NCBI GenBank assembly: GCA_023663085.1
Contig: JAMPIB010000036.1
Location: 1 to 39,725, forward strand
Length of the DNA: 39,725 nucleotides
Source: Ruminococcus sp.
GTDB lineage: Bacteria > Bacillota > Clostridia > Lachnospirales > Lachnospiraceae
Direction: 5' to 3'
In this document: in pieces, positions 7,960 through 17,232 of the stretch
How positions within the stretch are numbered: position 1 is the first letter of the stretch
Layout: each line of letters opens with the position of its first letter
The notes under the pieces: model-generated
What the model was told of the DNA's origin: nothing
Database searches by the model: none
Seen by the model: only the letters and a program-made list of their open reading frames with translations
Program-made: the position numbers and the translations under genes

Positions 7960-9354
7960 CTAATAATACATCACGACCGGCGTCCCTACTTCTACCATCT
8001 CATACATTTTCACCATAGCCTCATAGGGGGTGTTGATACAGCCGTGGGAACCGTTGGTCTGATAGATCTGGCCGCCGTAACTGCTCCTCCAGGAAGCGTC
8101 ATGGATACCGATATTACCCTTGACGGGCATCCAGAAATTGACATGCGAAGCATACCCTTCCCCCCGCAGAATGCGGTTCGTCTGTTTCAGATACACGTAA
8201 TTTACACCGGAAGGGGTTCCCATGCGTCTGGACGTATTACCGGTAACGACGGGCGTTTCTATCTGTAAGATGCCGCTTTGATAGTAATACATCATCTGTT
8301 CGCCCATATCAATTTCCACATAAGTATCGCCGATATCGTCTTTTCCCTGCTTTAAGGCCGTCTGTACATACAACGGCGTATGTATTTCTTCTTTTTTATC
8401 CGCAAAAGCCTCGGTCAGATAAGCTATTTCCGCCTCTTTATCAATCTTGTTTCCATAAGTGCCGCCTTCTACTTCAATAACGCCTCTCGTCGTAGTCTGA
8501 AAAGCCCGGAGTCCCCCTACCGTATCATATTCTTTGGCAAGATCTTCAATAAATTCCGCTATGGCCTCTTCCCGCAGTTGTATCTTGCCCTGTTCATCCA
8601 GCGCGAAACTGCCATCCTCCGCAAGTTTTATCCAGTCGCATACTACCGAGGCGTCAAGTGCTATCGTATCCTCTCCCAACTGATAGATAATTCCACAATT
8701 CTGGAAATCCTGCACCTGATTCCAGATTTGCAGGATTTCCTGCATATCTTCCGTCAGTTCCATATCATAGTAACAGCCTGCTTCTTCTAAGGAAACAGAC
8801 GGTTCTGCGTTCAGGATTGCTTCTTTGATAGCGTCTTTCGCCTTTTCACTATCCAGAACACCCACGCATTCATTGCGTAGTTCATAGCCCTGCGGCGTTT
8901 TTATGATAGCAAACTCTCTTTCTTTTGTTTCTTCCGTCAGACAGGATATCGTATCAAAACATGCCTCCAGCTTTATTTCATCATAGGAGACGACCGGTTT
9001 GATCTCCTCATCTCTGATCTTCCAGAAACTGTCCACCCACAGCCAGGCGTTCTGCCTGTTCAGATACAGGTTCAGCGCCTCTTTAAAATCGGACTGACAG
9101 GCAATATCCTGCGCCGGAATCCGCCAGACATTCTGTTCCTTATCATAAACAGTGATGCCATCATAATAAAACTGCCCGGACAACTCCTCGTTCACTTCCT
9201 CGATGCTTTTGCCCGTACAATAGATACTGTTGATCCATGTCCCGTACTCAAAAGCGTTGCGGTAATAAAACGCCAGCCCGACGTAGGCGATCATAATATG
9301 GAGTGCAATGATACCTGCTAAAAGAAAAAATTTCCGAAATAGTCTTTTTTTCAT
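7960..9354 (-). CDS. L,D-transpeptidase (YkuD) with N-terminal membrane anchor
   Basis: The 464-residue protein has one N-terminal membrane helix (about 8-29), a long extracytoplasmic region compatible with the PG_binding_4 domain often found before YkuD, and a C-terminal YkuD domain. That domain carries the catalytic motif SHGCINT with the nucleophile Cys439. Such enzymes form 3-3 peptidoglycan cross-links or attach proteins to the wall. The ATG at 9354 has an AGAGGT site and lies seven bases after the ilvB stop, so it is cotranscribed with a branched-chain amino acid operon. That is an unexpected partner, and the link may simply be readthrough. Confidence 0.93.
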   Translation of the reverse strand: MKKRLFRKFFLLAGIIALHIMIAYVGLAFYYRNAFEYGTWINSIYCTGKSIEEVNEELSGQFYYDGITVYDKEQNVWRIPAQDIACQSDFKEALNLYLNRQNAWLWVDSFWKIRDEEIKPVVSYDEIKLEACFDTISCLTEETKEREFAIIKTPQGYELRNECVGVLDSEKAKDAIKEAILNAEPSVSLEEAGCYYDMELTEDMQEILQIWNQVQDFQNCGIIYQLGEDTIALDASVVCDWIKLAEDGSFALDEQGKIQLREEAIAEFIEDLAKEYDTVGGLRAFQTTTRGVIEVEGGTYGNKIDKEAEIAYLTEAFADKKEEIHTPLYVQTALKQGKDDIGDTYVEIDMGEQMMYYYQSGILQIETPVVTGNTSRRMGTPSGVNYVYLKQTNRILRGEGYASHVNFWMPVKGNIGIHDASWRSSYGGQIYQTNGSHGCINTPYEAMVKMYEMVEVGTPVVMYY

Positions 9355-9361
9355 ATTACCT

Positions 9362-11035
9362 CTATGATTCTAAGTCTTTCGCATCAAAAGCATCGCTGAT
9401 CGGCGCTCCCGCAGGCACCATAGGGAATACCTTATCGTCTTCGGGAATGATGCAGTCAAGCAGGACAGGTGCTTTCATGGCCAGCGCTTTCTCAATGGCC
9501 GGTGCCACCTCTTCCCTGGTGGTCACTCTGATGGCCTGACAGCCGAGTCCTTCCGCCACCTTGCAGAAATCCACCTTATCCTGCAATACGGTCTGTGAAT
9601 AGCGTTTATCATAAAACAGAGTCTGCCACTGTCTTACCATACCGAGCACATGGTTGTTGATGACGATCTGGATAATGGGAATATTATAGCGGCTCGCCGT
9701 CGCCAGTTCGTTCATATTCATTCTGAAACAGCCATCTCCGGCAATATTGATACATACTTTATCGGGATTGCCCATCTTAGCCCCGATACAGGCGCCAAGT
9801 CCGTATCCCATCGTACCCAGCCCCCCGGAAGAAAGGAAGGTACGCGGCATAGAATACTTATAATACTGCGCCGCCCACATCTGATGCTGGCCTACATCCG
9901 TCGTGATAATGGCCCCGCCCTTGGTGATACGATCCAGTTCTTCCATGATATACGGACAGGATAAGGCATCAGGGTCATAATTAAGCGGATATTTGTCTTT
10001 TAATTCCATGATATGATCGATCCACTCTTTATGATCCTGCTCTTTTAAGCCTGCGTTGATCTTTGTCAGTACCTCTTTTAAGTCGCCCACTATGGACACA
10101 TCCGTGCGGATATTCTTATCAATCTCCGCGGCGTCGATATCTATATGCAGCACTCTGGCATTCTCTGCGAACTTCTTAGGATTTCCCACCACACGGTCGG
10201 AAAATCTTGCACCGAGCGCGATCAGAAGGTCGCATTCGCTGACGCCGAAGTTGGAAGTTTTCGTCCCGTGCATACCGATCATGCCGGTATAATGCTCGTC
10301 GTGTCCGTCAAAAACACCTTTGCCCATCAGCGTATCGCATACGGGAGCATCCACTTTGGCCGCAAACTCCCTTACTTCTTTGTAGGCCCCGGAGATAACG
10401 GCGCCGCCGCCCACATAGATATACGGTTTCTCCGCCCCGTTGATCGCTTCTATGGCCTTCTCGATATCGGCTTGTGTGAAACTTTCCTTCCTGGGCAGTC
10501 TTTCGGCGGGCACAGACTCATACTCGCATTTATCAGCCGTCACATCCTTGGTGATATCCACTAGCACAGGCCCCGGCCTGCCGCTGGCGGCAATGGCAAA
10601 AGCCTTGCGGATCGTGTCCGCCAGAATATTGACATCTTTTACGATATAACCGTGTTTGGTAATGGGCATCGTCACGCCCGCGATATCCACTTCCTGAAAA
10701 GAATCCTTACCGAGTAACGGCAGATTTACGTTACAGGTAATGGCCACCATAGGCACGGAATCCATATAAGCCGTAGCGATACCTGTTACCAGATTGGTCG
10801 CTCCGGGGCCGCTGGTCGCCAGACAGACGCCGACTCTGCCGGTCGCTCTGGCATAGCCGTCCGCCGCATGCGCCGCTCCCTGCTCATGCGAAGTCAGAAT
10901 ATGCTTTATTTCATTACTATGTTGATACAACGCATCATATACATTTAAGATCGTGCCGCCCGGATAACCGAAAACGGTATCGACTCCCTGCTCTTTTAAA
11001 CATTCTACAACGATTTCCGCACCTGTCAGTAACAT
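9362..11035 (-). CDS. ilvB: Acetolactate synthase, large (catalytic) subunit
   Basis: IlvB joins pyruvate with pyruvate or 2-oxobutyrate using thiamine diphosphate, the first common step of valine and isoleucine synthesis. The 557 residues show the three-domain ThDP fold. The catalytic Glu51 lies in TSHEQGAAHA. A phosphate-binding stretch, NIAGDGCFRMNMNEL, leads to the cofactor Asn pattern in the last third. The start at 11035 has an AAGGAGAG site. It follows ilvD by 56 bases. No ilvN-type regulatory subunit and no ilvC is in the window. Confidence 0.96.
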   Translation of the reverse strand: MLLTGAEIVVECLKEQGVDTVFGYPGGTILNVYDALYQHSNEIKHILTSHEQGAAHAADGYARATGRVGVCLATSGPGATNLVTGIATAYMDSVPMVAITCNVNLPLLGKDSFQEVDIAGVTMPITKHGYIVKDVNILADTIRKAFAIAASGRPGPVLVDITKDVTADKCEYESVPAERLPRKESFTQADIEKAIEAINGAEKPYIYVGGGAVISGAYKEVREFAAKVDAPVCDTLMGKGVFDGHDEHYTGMIGMHGTKTSNFGVSECDLLIALGARFSDRVVGNPKKFAENARVLHIDIDAAEIDKNIRTDVSIVGDLKEVLTKINAGLKEQDHKEWIDHIMELKDKYPLNYDPDALSCPYIMEELDRITKGGAIITTDVGQHQMWAAQYYKYSMPRTFLSSGGLGTMGYGLGACIGAKMGNPDKVCINIAGDGCFRMNMNELATASRYNIPIIQIVINNHVLGMVRQWQTLFYDKRYSQTVLQDKVDFCKVAEGLGCQAIRVTTREEVAPAIEKALAMKAPVLLDCIIPEDDKVFPMVPAGAPISDAFDAKDLES

Positions 11036-11091
11036 TTTTTTCTCTCCTTATCTTTCTTTCAGTCCGCGCTCTTTCTCCTGCCGGATACCCT

Positions 11092-12765
11092 TTAATGTCT
11101 GCCCGGAATCTCCAAAATAGCGCCTCTGTTGCCGCTTGTTACCAGTTCACGGTATCTTGCCAGATAACCTGTCGTCACCTGCGGCTCTCTCGGCTGCCAG
11201 TTTTCTTTTCTCTTAGCCATTTCTTCTTCCGACACTTTCACGTCTAACCTCATCTCCGGGATATTGATACTGATGATATCGCCTTCCTCCACAAACGCAA
11301 TCGGGCCGCCGACTGCCGCTTCTGGTGATACATGGCCGATCGACGCGCCTCTGGATGCGCCGGAGAAACGTCCATCTGTAATCAGGGCCACGCTGGAACC
11401 GAGTCCCATGCCGGCGATCGCCGAGGTCGGATTTAACATCTCTCTCATACCCGGACCGCCTTTAGGTCCTTCATAACGGATCACCACAACATCGCCCGCC
11501 ACGATCTTACCGCCTTTAATGGCCTCGATGGCATCTTCCTCACAATCAAATACGCGCGCGGGTCCTTCATGTACCATCATTTCTTCTACGACCGCGGAGC
11601 GTTTGACAACGCTGCCATCCGGCGCCAGATTGCCTTTTAATACGGCGAGACCACCCGTCTTAGAGTATGGATTATCCAGCGTCCGGATGACCTGCGGATT
11701 CTGATTGACTGCATCCGCGATATTTTCACCAATGGTCTTTCCGCTTACCGTCATACAGCCTGTATTTAAAAGTCCTGCGTCCGCCAGTTCCTTCATGACT
11801 GCGTAAACGCCGCCCGCTTCGTTTAAATCTTCCATATAAGTCGGCCCTGCAGGCGCCAAGTGACACAGATTCGGAGTCTTTTCACTGATATCATTGGCAA
11901 AAGCAATATCAAAATCAAAACCGATCTCATGCGCGATAGCCGGTAAATGCAGCATGGAGTTGGTCGAACAGCCAAGCGCCATGTCTACGGTCAGCGCATT
12001 TAAGATGGCGTCTTTGGTCATGATATCTCTCGGTCTGATATCTTTGCGGTACATCTCCATAACCGCCATACCCGCATGTTTGGCCAGTTTTATCCTCTCG
12101 GAATATACGGCCGGGATCGTACCGTTGCCGCGAAGTCCCATACCGAGCGCCTCTGTCAGACAATTCATGGAATTGGCCGTATACATGCCGGAACAGGAAC
12201 CGCAGGTCGGACATACTTTTTCTTCAAACTCTCTTACTTCATCTTCCGTCATGGTGCCCGCCGCATGGGAACCTACCGCCTCGAACATCGAAGAAAGACT
12301 TCTCTTCTGCCCTTTCACATGCCCCGCTAACATCGGACCGCCGGATACGAATACGGTCGGTACGTTGATCCTCGCCGCCGCCATTAACAGTCCCGGCACG
12401 TTCTTGTCACAATTTGGCACCATCACCAGCGCATCGAACTGGTGTGCGAGTGCCATACATTCCGTGGAATCGGCGATCAGATCTCTCGTTACCAGCGAAT
12501 ATTTCATGCCGATATGTCCCATGGCGATACCGTCGCAAACCGCGATCGCCGGGAAAACGACCGGCACGCCGCCAGCCTCCGCCACGCCTAATTTTACCGC
12601 ATTGACGATTTTATCCAGATTCATATGGCCGGGTACGATCTCATTATAGGAACTGACGATACCGACCATGGGTTTACGCATTTCCTCTTCCGTAAATCCA
12701 AGAGCATTGAATAAACTCCTATGCGGCGCCTGCTGGATGCCGCTTTTTACATTATCACTTAACAT
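11092..12765 (-). CDS. ilvD: Dihydroxy-acid dehydratase
   Basis: IlvD dehydrates dihydroxy-isovalerate and dihydroxy-methylvalerate to the 2-oxo acids of valine and isoleucine. The protein has 557 residues, the normal length. The iron-sulfur cysteines are in the conserved places: Cys119 in PNCDKNVPG and the [10 protein letters not shown] cluster at 185-191. The C-terminal domain shows GRFSGASRG. It is the first gene after a promoter at 12837-12865 and is followed by ilvB and the transpeptidase gene. Confidence 0.97.
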   Translation of the reverse strand: MLSDNVKSGIQQAPHRSLFNALGFTEEEMRKPMVGIVSSYNEIVPGHMNLDKIVNAVKLGVAEAGGVPVVFPAIAVCDGIAMGHIGMKYSLVTRDLIADSTECMALAHQFDALVMVPNCDKNVPGLLMAAARINVPTVFVSGGPMLAGHVKGQKRSLSSMFEAVGSHAAGTMTEDEVREFEEKVCPTCGSCSGMYTANSMNCLTEALGMGLRGNGTIPAVYSERIKLAKHAGMAVMEMYRKDIRPRDIMTKDAILNALTVDMALGCSTNSMLHLPAIAHEIGFDFDIAFANDISEKTPNLCHLAPAGPTYMEDLNEAGGVYAVMKELADAGLLNTGCMTVSGKTIGENIADAVNQNPQVIRTLDNPYSKTGGLAVLKGNLAPDGSVVKRSAVVEEMMVHEGPARVFDCEEDAIEAIKGGKIVAGDVVVIRYEGPKGGPGMREMLNPTSAIAGMGLGSSVALITDGRFSGASRGASIGHVSPEAAVGGPIAFVEEGDIISINIPEMRLDVKVSEEEMAKRKENWQPREPQVTTGYLARYRELVTSGNRGAILEIPGRH

Positions 12766-12794
12766 GTTCTTCTCTCCTTTTCGTATCTTTCTCT

Positions 12795-12806
12795 ATTGTT
12801 TACAAT
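12795..12806. promoter_or_regulatory. Possible operator in the ilvD leader (ATTGT-TT-ACAAT)
   Basis: Arms ATTGT/ACAAT around a two-base centre lie about 25 bases downstream of the ilvD promoter. The 10 arm bases and the flanking CT on the left match a perfect 16-base palindrome in the VanY leader at 18351-18366. Both sites lie in leaders, in roadblock positions. The binding protein is unknown. Confidence 0.35.
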
Positions 12807-12836
12807 GCTAAAACATCAAAGCCACATTTTCTTATC

Positions 12837-12865
12837 ATGGTATTACATTATCTGCAAACTGTCAA
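12837..12865 (-). promoter_or_regulatory. Promoter of ilvD
   Basis: TTGACA (12860-12865), 17 bases, TACCAT (12837-12842) on the minus strand. The -35 box overlaps the stop region of the preceding membrane-protein gene, so ilvD-ilvB can be expressed independently of leuB. Confidence 0.65.
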
Positions 12866-14430
12866 TAAGCGGGCCTTTCATAGAGGATGAATCTGTCGTT
12901 CTCATAACGGACTTCCATCTCCTCTTCCAGATAGTCCCAGGGAATCGTTTCATAAGAAACATACCACTTCCAGCCATCCGCCGAAGGAATCCTGCCGGGG
13001 TCGTCCGCCGAATGGAACAGATCTTTATCAAGCAGGACATAATCCGCCTCCTGCGGCGCATAAGCCGCCTCTTCTATATCATAAAGATATTTTAGCAGAT
13101 ACTCCTGATCGCAGTCTGTGACGCAGATCTTTGTCCCTTTTTCTATTGCCATCTGCTCATAAGCATCCTCAATAGCCGCCTCCCTGTCGCTGTACTGTGC
13201 AATTCTATTCGGTGATACGTCTATCATGATACAAAACGCCAGGGCAAAGACTGTAAATCCCAAGACAATCTGCGGCTTATTAAAAAGCCTGGCTGTCCGC
13301 GAAACCATCCACGTAAGCAGCAATACGACCGGTATCCCGAAAAAGGAAAATACCCGGTAATACGGCAGCGCCGCCTGTATGATGAGCATAAGCGGCGTCA
13401 GCAGAAACGACAAAAGCAGATACCATTCCAGAAAACCTTCTTTTTCCTGATGAGAAACGAATTTAAAGATAATTGCCGCCAGCCAGATGATGCCGATACC
13501 TATAAAAAGTAAAAGCGGCACGGATAATCCCGCATAATAATATGCAAACAACGCTTTTATCCATGTGCCAAACTGCCCCAGATAGCCCCTGCGCGCCACA
13601 CTCTGAATATACGGCGTATCCAGCATATAGGCGATTCCTGTCTGCAGCGCACGAAACGGCGCATGCAGGATGATAGAGACATGTCCCTGCCCGTAATATG
13701 GTCCTTCCGGCGCCTTAGCAAGCAGATTGGAACCGATCGCCAGCCAGATCATGGCATATAGACCGATCGTACATAGCGCACTGATAACAGCAGTAAGAAA
13801 AAAGCGCCAGAACTCTTTTTTTCTTTTTTCCAAAAGCAGGAAACTACCGCCGATACAACAAAGCGGCAGGACAAAATACACGCTGCTCGGAAGGGTGTAC
13901 AAGGCCCAGATCAGGGCGCAGGAAAAGATCACATAGTGCCTTGGCTTTTCTTTATGAAATAAAATGATCTCTATCAGTTCATAGAAAGCCGTCAGGTAAA
14001 GACAGGCAGCGAGCGCATAGCCTCTGCCCTGCACAGCAAGCTGATTGACCAGTTCCATAGAAGCGTAAAGACCGACCGGCACAAGCGCAATACCTTTGGG
14101 AAAACACTTCCTGCCGATCATAAATAGCAGGCACAGACTGACCAGACTGCTGATCCAGGAAATCCCCCGCAGACCAATGGCGGAGTTCCCGAACAGGTCC
14201 AAAAAAGCCGACAGTACGGAATATCCTACATGATTGTTCGGAAGCGGCCAGTGGATCGCCGCATAGATGGGACCTCTGCTGATAAAATAATAATAGGTAT
14301 ACAGTTCGTCATACCACGGCGTCAGCGCAAACAGCCGCCAGCCGTAATAAATCGCCGCTGCCAAAAGAAAAAGCAGGAAAATAACAGATTCCATATCTTT
14401 TTTTCCCCACTTTTCCCATAATTTTTTCAT
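12862..14430 (-). CDS. Polytopic membrane protein, GT-C (PMT/ArnT-like) glycosyltransferase candidate
   Basis: From the ATG at 14430 (AGGAG site, eight bases upstream) the protein has 522 residues; a reading from 14490 would run into leuB. About ten to twelve hydrophobic helices fill residues 10-420. An acidic pair (WYDEL) in the loop after the first helix, followed by a large extracellular loop, is the layout of GT-C enzymes that use lipid-linked sugars. The last 100 residues are soluble and probably extracytoplasmic. Substrate cannot be told. It starts 17 bases after leuB, so it is probably cotranscribed with it. Confidence 0.75.
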   Translation of the reverse strand: MKKLWEKWGKKDMESVIFLLFLLAAAIYYGWRLFALTPWYDELYTYYYFISRGPIYAAIHWPLPNNHVGYSVLSAFLDLFGNSAIGLRGISWISSLVSLCLLFMIGRKCFPKGIALVPVGLYASMELVNQLAVQGRGYALAACLYLTAFYELIEIILFHKEKPRHYVIFSCALIWALYTLPSSVYFVLPLCCIGGSFLLLEKRKKEFWRFFLTAVISALCTIGLYAMIWLAIGSNLLAKAPEGPYYGQGHVSIILHAPFRALQTGIAYMLDTPYIQSVARRGYLGQFGTWIKALFAYYYAGLSVPLLLFIGIGIIWLAAIIFKFVSHQEKEGFLEWYLLLSFLLTPLMLIIQAALPYYRVFSFFGIPVVLLLTWMVSRTARLFNKPQIVLGFTVFALAFCIMIDVSPNRIAQYSDREAAIEDAYEQMAIEKGTKICVTDCDQEYLLKYLYDIEEAAYAPQEADYVLLDKDLFHSADDPGRIPSADGWKWYVSYETIPWDYLEEEMEVRYENDRFILYERPAY

Positions 14431-14447
14431 GATAAAATCTCCTGTGT

Positions 14448-15533
14448 TCAGCCAATCTTTCCTGCCAGTAAATCGCCCATTTGCCTGCATCCGACTAAAG
14501 TACAGCCTTCCGACATGATATCCGCCGTGCGGTAACCCTCTTGTAATACCTGTTTGACTGCATTGTCCATCTCATCCGCTTCTTTATCCAGATCGAAACT
14601 GTACCGTAACATCATGGATGCAGAAAGGATCGTGGCAATGGGATTCGCAATATCTTTTCCGGCAATATCCGGCGCGGAACCGTGGCTTGGCTCGTAGAGT
14701 CCGAATTTGCTGTCATTTAAGGATGCCGAGGCTAACATACCGATAGATCCCGTCACCATACTGGCCTCGTCGGATAAAATATCGCCGAACATATTCTCCG
14801 TAAGGATAACGTCAAACTGCGCAGGATCTTTGACAAGCTGCATCGCGCAGTTATCCACCAGCATATGTTCCAAAGTAACTTCCGGATAGTTTACGGCTAC
14901 TTCTTCTACTACTTTTCTCCACAGTCTGGAAGAATCAAGTACGTTAGCCTTATCCACGCTGGTCACTTTCTTCTTTCTCTTCATGGCAATTTCAAAACCT
15001 TTGACAGCGATACGGCGGATTTCCGTCTCGTCATAAGTCAACGTATCAATGGCCTTACGCACACCGTTTTCTTCTATGGTCTTCCGTTCCCCGAAATAAA
15101 GACCGCCCGTCAGTTCGCGCATGATGAGCATGTCAAACCCGGCCGCGGAAATTTCTTTTTTGAGCGGACAGGCTTCCGCCAGTTCTTCATATAATACCGC
15201 CGGTCTTAAGTTAGCAAACAGATTAAGCGCCTTTCGTATCGCCAAAAGTCCCGCCTCCGGTCTTAAATTGGGCGGCAGCTTATACCACGGAGAAGTGGTC
15301 GTATCGCCGCCAATGGATCCCATGAGCACCGCATCCGCGCTCTTCGCTGTCTGAACGGCCTCGTCAGTGAGCGGCACTCCATATGCGTCAATGGATGCAC
15401 CTCCCATTAAAATATCCGTATACTTCATGGTATGTCCGTATTTAGCCGCCACGGCATTAAGTACTTTTTTTGCTTCTGCTACGATCTCCGGCCCGATACC
15501 ATCGCCCGGAATACATGTAATATTTAATTCCAT
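14448..15533 (-). CDS. leuB: 3-isopropylmalate dehydrogenase
   Basis: LeuB oxidises and decarboxylates 3-isopropylmalate to 2-oxoisocaproate in leucine synthesis. The 361-residue protein has the family signature around [20 protein letters not shown], the Arg-rich substrate region ([13 protein letters not shown]) and the NAD-site run [18 protein letters not shown]. Start 15533 has a GAGGT site five bases before the ATG. leuA, leuC and leuD are not in the window, so the leucine genes are split on this chromosome. Confidence 0.97.
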   Translation of the reverse strand: MELNITCIPGDGIGPEIVAEAKKVLNAVAAKYGHTMKYTDILMGGASIDAYGVPLTDEAVQTAKSADAVLMGSIGGDTTTSPWYKLPPNLRPEAGLLAIRKALNLFANLRPAVLYEELAEACPLKKEISAAGFDMLIMRELTGGLYFGERKTIEENGVRKAIDTLTYDETEIRRIAVKGFEIAMKRKKKVTSVDKANVLDSSRLWRKVVEEVAVNYPEVTLEHMLVDNCAMQLVKDPAQFDVILTENMFGDILSDEASMVTGSIGMLASASLNDSKFGLYEPSHGSAPDIAGKDIANPIATILSASMMLRYSFDLDKEADEMDNAVKQVLQEGYRTADIMSEGCTLVGCRQMGDLLAGKIG

Positions 15534-15555
15534 TATTTACCTCATTTCCGCACTG

Positions 15556-15596
15556 TTTCCTGCGCACAAAACAGGCTTCGTACAAGCAGCGCGCAG
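15556..15596 (-). other. Hairpin in the leuB leader
   Basis: CTGCGCGC pairs with GTGCGCAG across about 24 bases, with a small inner GCTT/AAGC stem. It lies 20-60 bases before the leuB start. No T-run follows, so an attenuator is not supported. It may be a dispersed palindromic repeat or an mRNA-stability element. Confidence 0.4.
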
Positions 15597-15612
15597 TCAC
15601 AAACTTAATCGC

Positions 15613-15642
15613 AAATAAGATGCACCGAAATGCATCTTATTT
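15613..15642. terminator. Terminator after yajC
   Basis: A perfect 12-bp stem (AAATAAGATGCA/TGCATCTTATTT) around a six-base loop. The T-run is good on the plus strand and short on the minus strand. Genes on both sides read minus, so termination of yajC may be partial and leuB may receive readthrough. I see no strong separate leuB promoter. Confidence 0.6.
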
Positions 15643-15655
15643 TTATAGATCCTTT

Positions 15656-15976
15656 TTATTCCGCATCAGCCTTTTCAACCTGTGAGATTGCTGATTTCTG
15701 CATGGGGATACGGCAGTTTTTGTTATTGCCGAACTCAATGATAACAGTATCATCCGTGATGTCGATGATGACTCCGTAAAAACCACTGTTCGTCAAAACA
15801 GAATCTCCAACAGACAATTCGGAAAGCATGGCCGCCATCCTCTTCTGTTCTTTTTTCTGCGGACGTATCATGATAAAATACATCGCTACCACCAGAATGA
15901 CGATATAACCGATCATGAAAAGGCCGCCACCGCCTGCCGCTGCATCCGCGCTGCCCTGTGTCAATAAAACTCCCAT
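15656..15976 (-). CDS. yajC: Preprotein translocase subunit YajC
   Basis: From the ATG at 15976 (AAAGGAG site) the protein has 106 residues. A longer open frame to 16084 overlaps tgt and lacks a site. A short Ala/Gly-rich N-terminus leads to one membrane helix (about 20-38) ending in MIRPQKKEQKR, the hallmark of YajC. The small cytoplasmic domain (SVGDSVLTNSGFYGVI) follows. YajC accompanies SecDF in Sec export. The tgt-yajC order is common in bacteria; secD and secF are not adjacent here. Confidence 0.95.
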   Translation of the reverse strand: MGVLLTQGSADAAAGGGGLFMIGYIVILVVAMYFIMIRPQKKEQKRMAAMLSELSVGDSVLTNSGFYGVIIDITDDTVIIEFGNNKNCRIPMQKSAISQVEKADAE

Positions 15977-16046
15977 ATATGACGCTGCTCCTTTCAAATT
16001 CTTCACACTACTACTATACACAAAACAGAAAAAGAAAACAAGTATT

Positions 16047-17168
16047 TTATAATTTCTCCAGTTTCTTTTTCTTATAAGAGGCAAACTCTCCCGCCTCTAA
16101 CGCCTCTCTGATCTCCGTCATCATCGTATTATAAAAATACAGATTATGCAGTACGCAAAAGCGCATCCCCAGCATTTCCTTAGCCTTTAGCAGATGTCTG
16201 ATATATGCTCTGGAATAGCCTCTTTTACAGACCGGACAGCCGCAGCCTTCCTCGATAGGCCGCCCGTCCAGCTCATATCTGGCATTAAATAAATTAATCT
16301 TGCCATGATTTGTATAAAGGTGTCCATGCCGCCCGTTACGGGTCGGATAAACACAGTCAAAAAAATCCACGCCCCGCTCTACCGCCTCCAATATATTGGC
16401 CGGCGTGCCGACACCCATCAGATATACCGGCTTGTCCGCCGGCAGATACGGTACCGTCTCTTCTATGATATGATACATCTGCTCATGCGTTTCCCCGACA
16501 GCCAGTCCGCCTATCGCATAACCATCAAGTCCCATATCGGCAATCCTTTTGGCATGTTCGATGCGGATATCATCAAACACCGCACCCTGATTGATGCCGA
16601 ACAACATCTGCCTGGGGTTGATGGTATCTTCCAGCGCATTCAGTCTCACCATTTCTTTCTGGCAGCGTTCCAGCCACCTTGTCGTGCGATCCACGGAATC
16701 CTGCACATAATTCCTGTCCGCCATGCTGGGCGCACATTCGTCAAAAGCCATGGCGATGGTGGATGCCAGATTAGACTGTATCTGCATACTCTCTTCTGGC
16801 CCCATGAAAATTTTCCTGCCGTCTACATGAGAATGAAAATAGACGCCTTCTTCCTTGATCCTGCGCAGACTGGCCAGTGAAAAAACCTGAAAACCGCCGG
16901 AATCTGTGAGGATCGGTTTGTTCCATATCATGAACTTATGTAAACCACCGAGCTGTTTGATGATCTGATCTCCCGGTCTGACATGCAGATGATAAGTATT
17001 AGACAACTCTACCTGCGTACCGATCTCTTCCAGATCAGCGGTTGAAACGGCGCCTTTAATGGCCGCCGCCGTTCCCACATTCATAAAGACCGGGGTCTGT
17101 ATCACACCGTGTACGGTATGAAATTCACCCCGTTTCGCTCTTCCTTCCTGTTTCAAAACCTTGAACAT
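16047..17168 (-). CDS. tgt: tRNA-guanine transglycosylase
   Basis: Tgt swaps guanine at the wobble position of His, Asp, Asn and Tyr tRNAs for a queuosine precursor. The 373 residues show the base-recognition Asp in LTDSGGFQVFS, the nucleophile Asp in FFDCVYPTRNGRHG, and the zinc site CGCPVC...C...H near residues 305-340. Length is normal. The ribosome site is weak (AGGCAG). It starts 64 bases after the VanY-type gene and is followed by yajC. Confidence 0.97.
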   Translation of the reverse strand: MFKVLKQEGRAKRGEFHTVHGVIQTPVFMNVGTAAAIKGAVSTADLEEIGTQVELSNTYHLHVRPGDQIIKQLGGLHKFMIWNKPILTDSGGFQVFSLASLRRIKEEGVYFHSHVDGRKIFMGPEESMQIQSNLASTIAMAFDECAPSMADRNYVQDSVDRTTRWLERCQKEMVRLNALEDTINPRQMLFGINQGAVFDDIRIEHAKRIADMGLDGYAIGGLAVGETHEQMYHIIEETVPYLPADKPVYLMGVGTPANILEAVERGVDFFDCVYPTRNGRHGHLYTNHGKINLFNARYELDGRPIEEGCGCPVCKRGYSRAYIRHLLKAKEMLGMRFCVLHNLYFYNTMMTEIREALEAGEFASYKKKKLEKL

Positions 17169-17210
17169 GAACTGCCTGTCTCTCTTTCCCTATCTACATT
17201 TTGCCAAAGA

Positions 17211-17231
17211 AAAATCGCCCAAGGCGATTTT
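17211..17231 (-). terminator. Terminator after the VanY-type gene
   Basis: AAAATCGCC/GGCGATTTT, a 9-bp stem with a three-base loop, starts two bases past the stop codon. On the minus strand it runs into TTTTTC. Confidence 0.75.
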
Positions 17232-17232
17232 C

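Noticed and set aside
12076-12649. Plus-strand open frames opposite ilvD
   Set aside because: They are antisense shadows of a well-conserved gene and show no family likeness or ribosome sites.
15556-15596. Leucine attenuator ahead of leuB
   Set aside because: There is a hairpin but no terminator T-run, no clear alternative pairing and no run of Leu codons in a leader peptide with a ribosome site.
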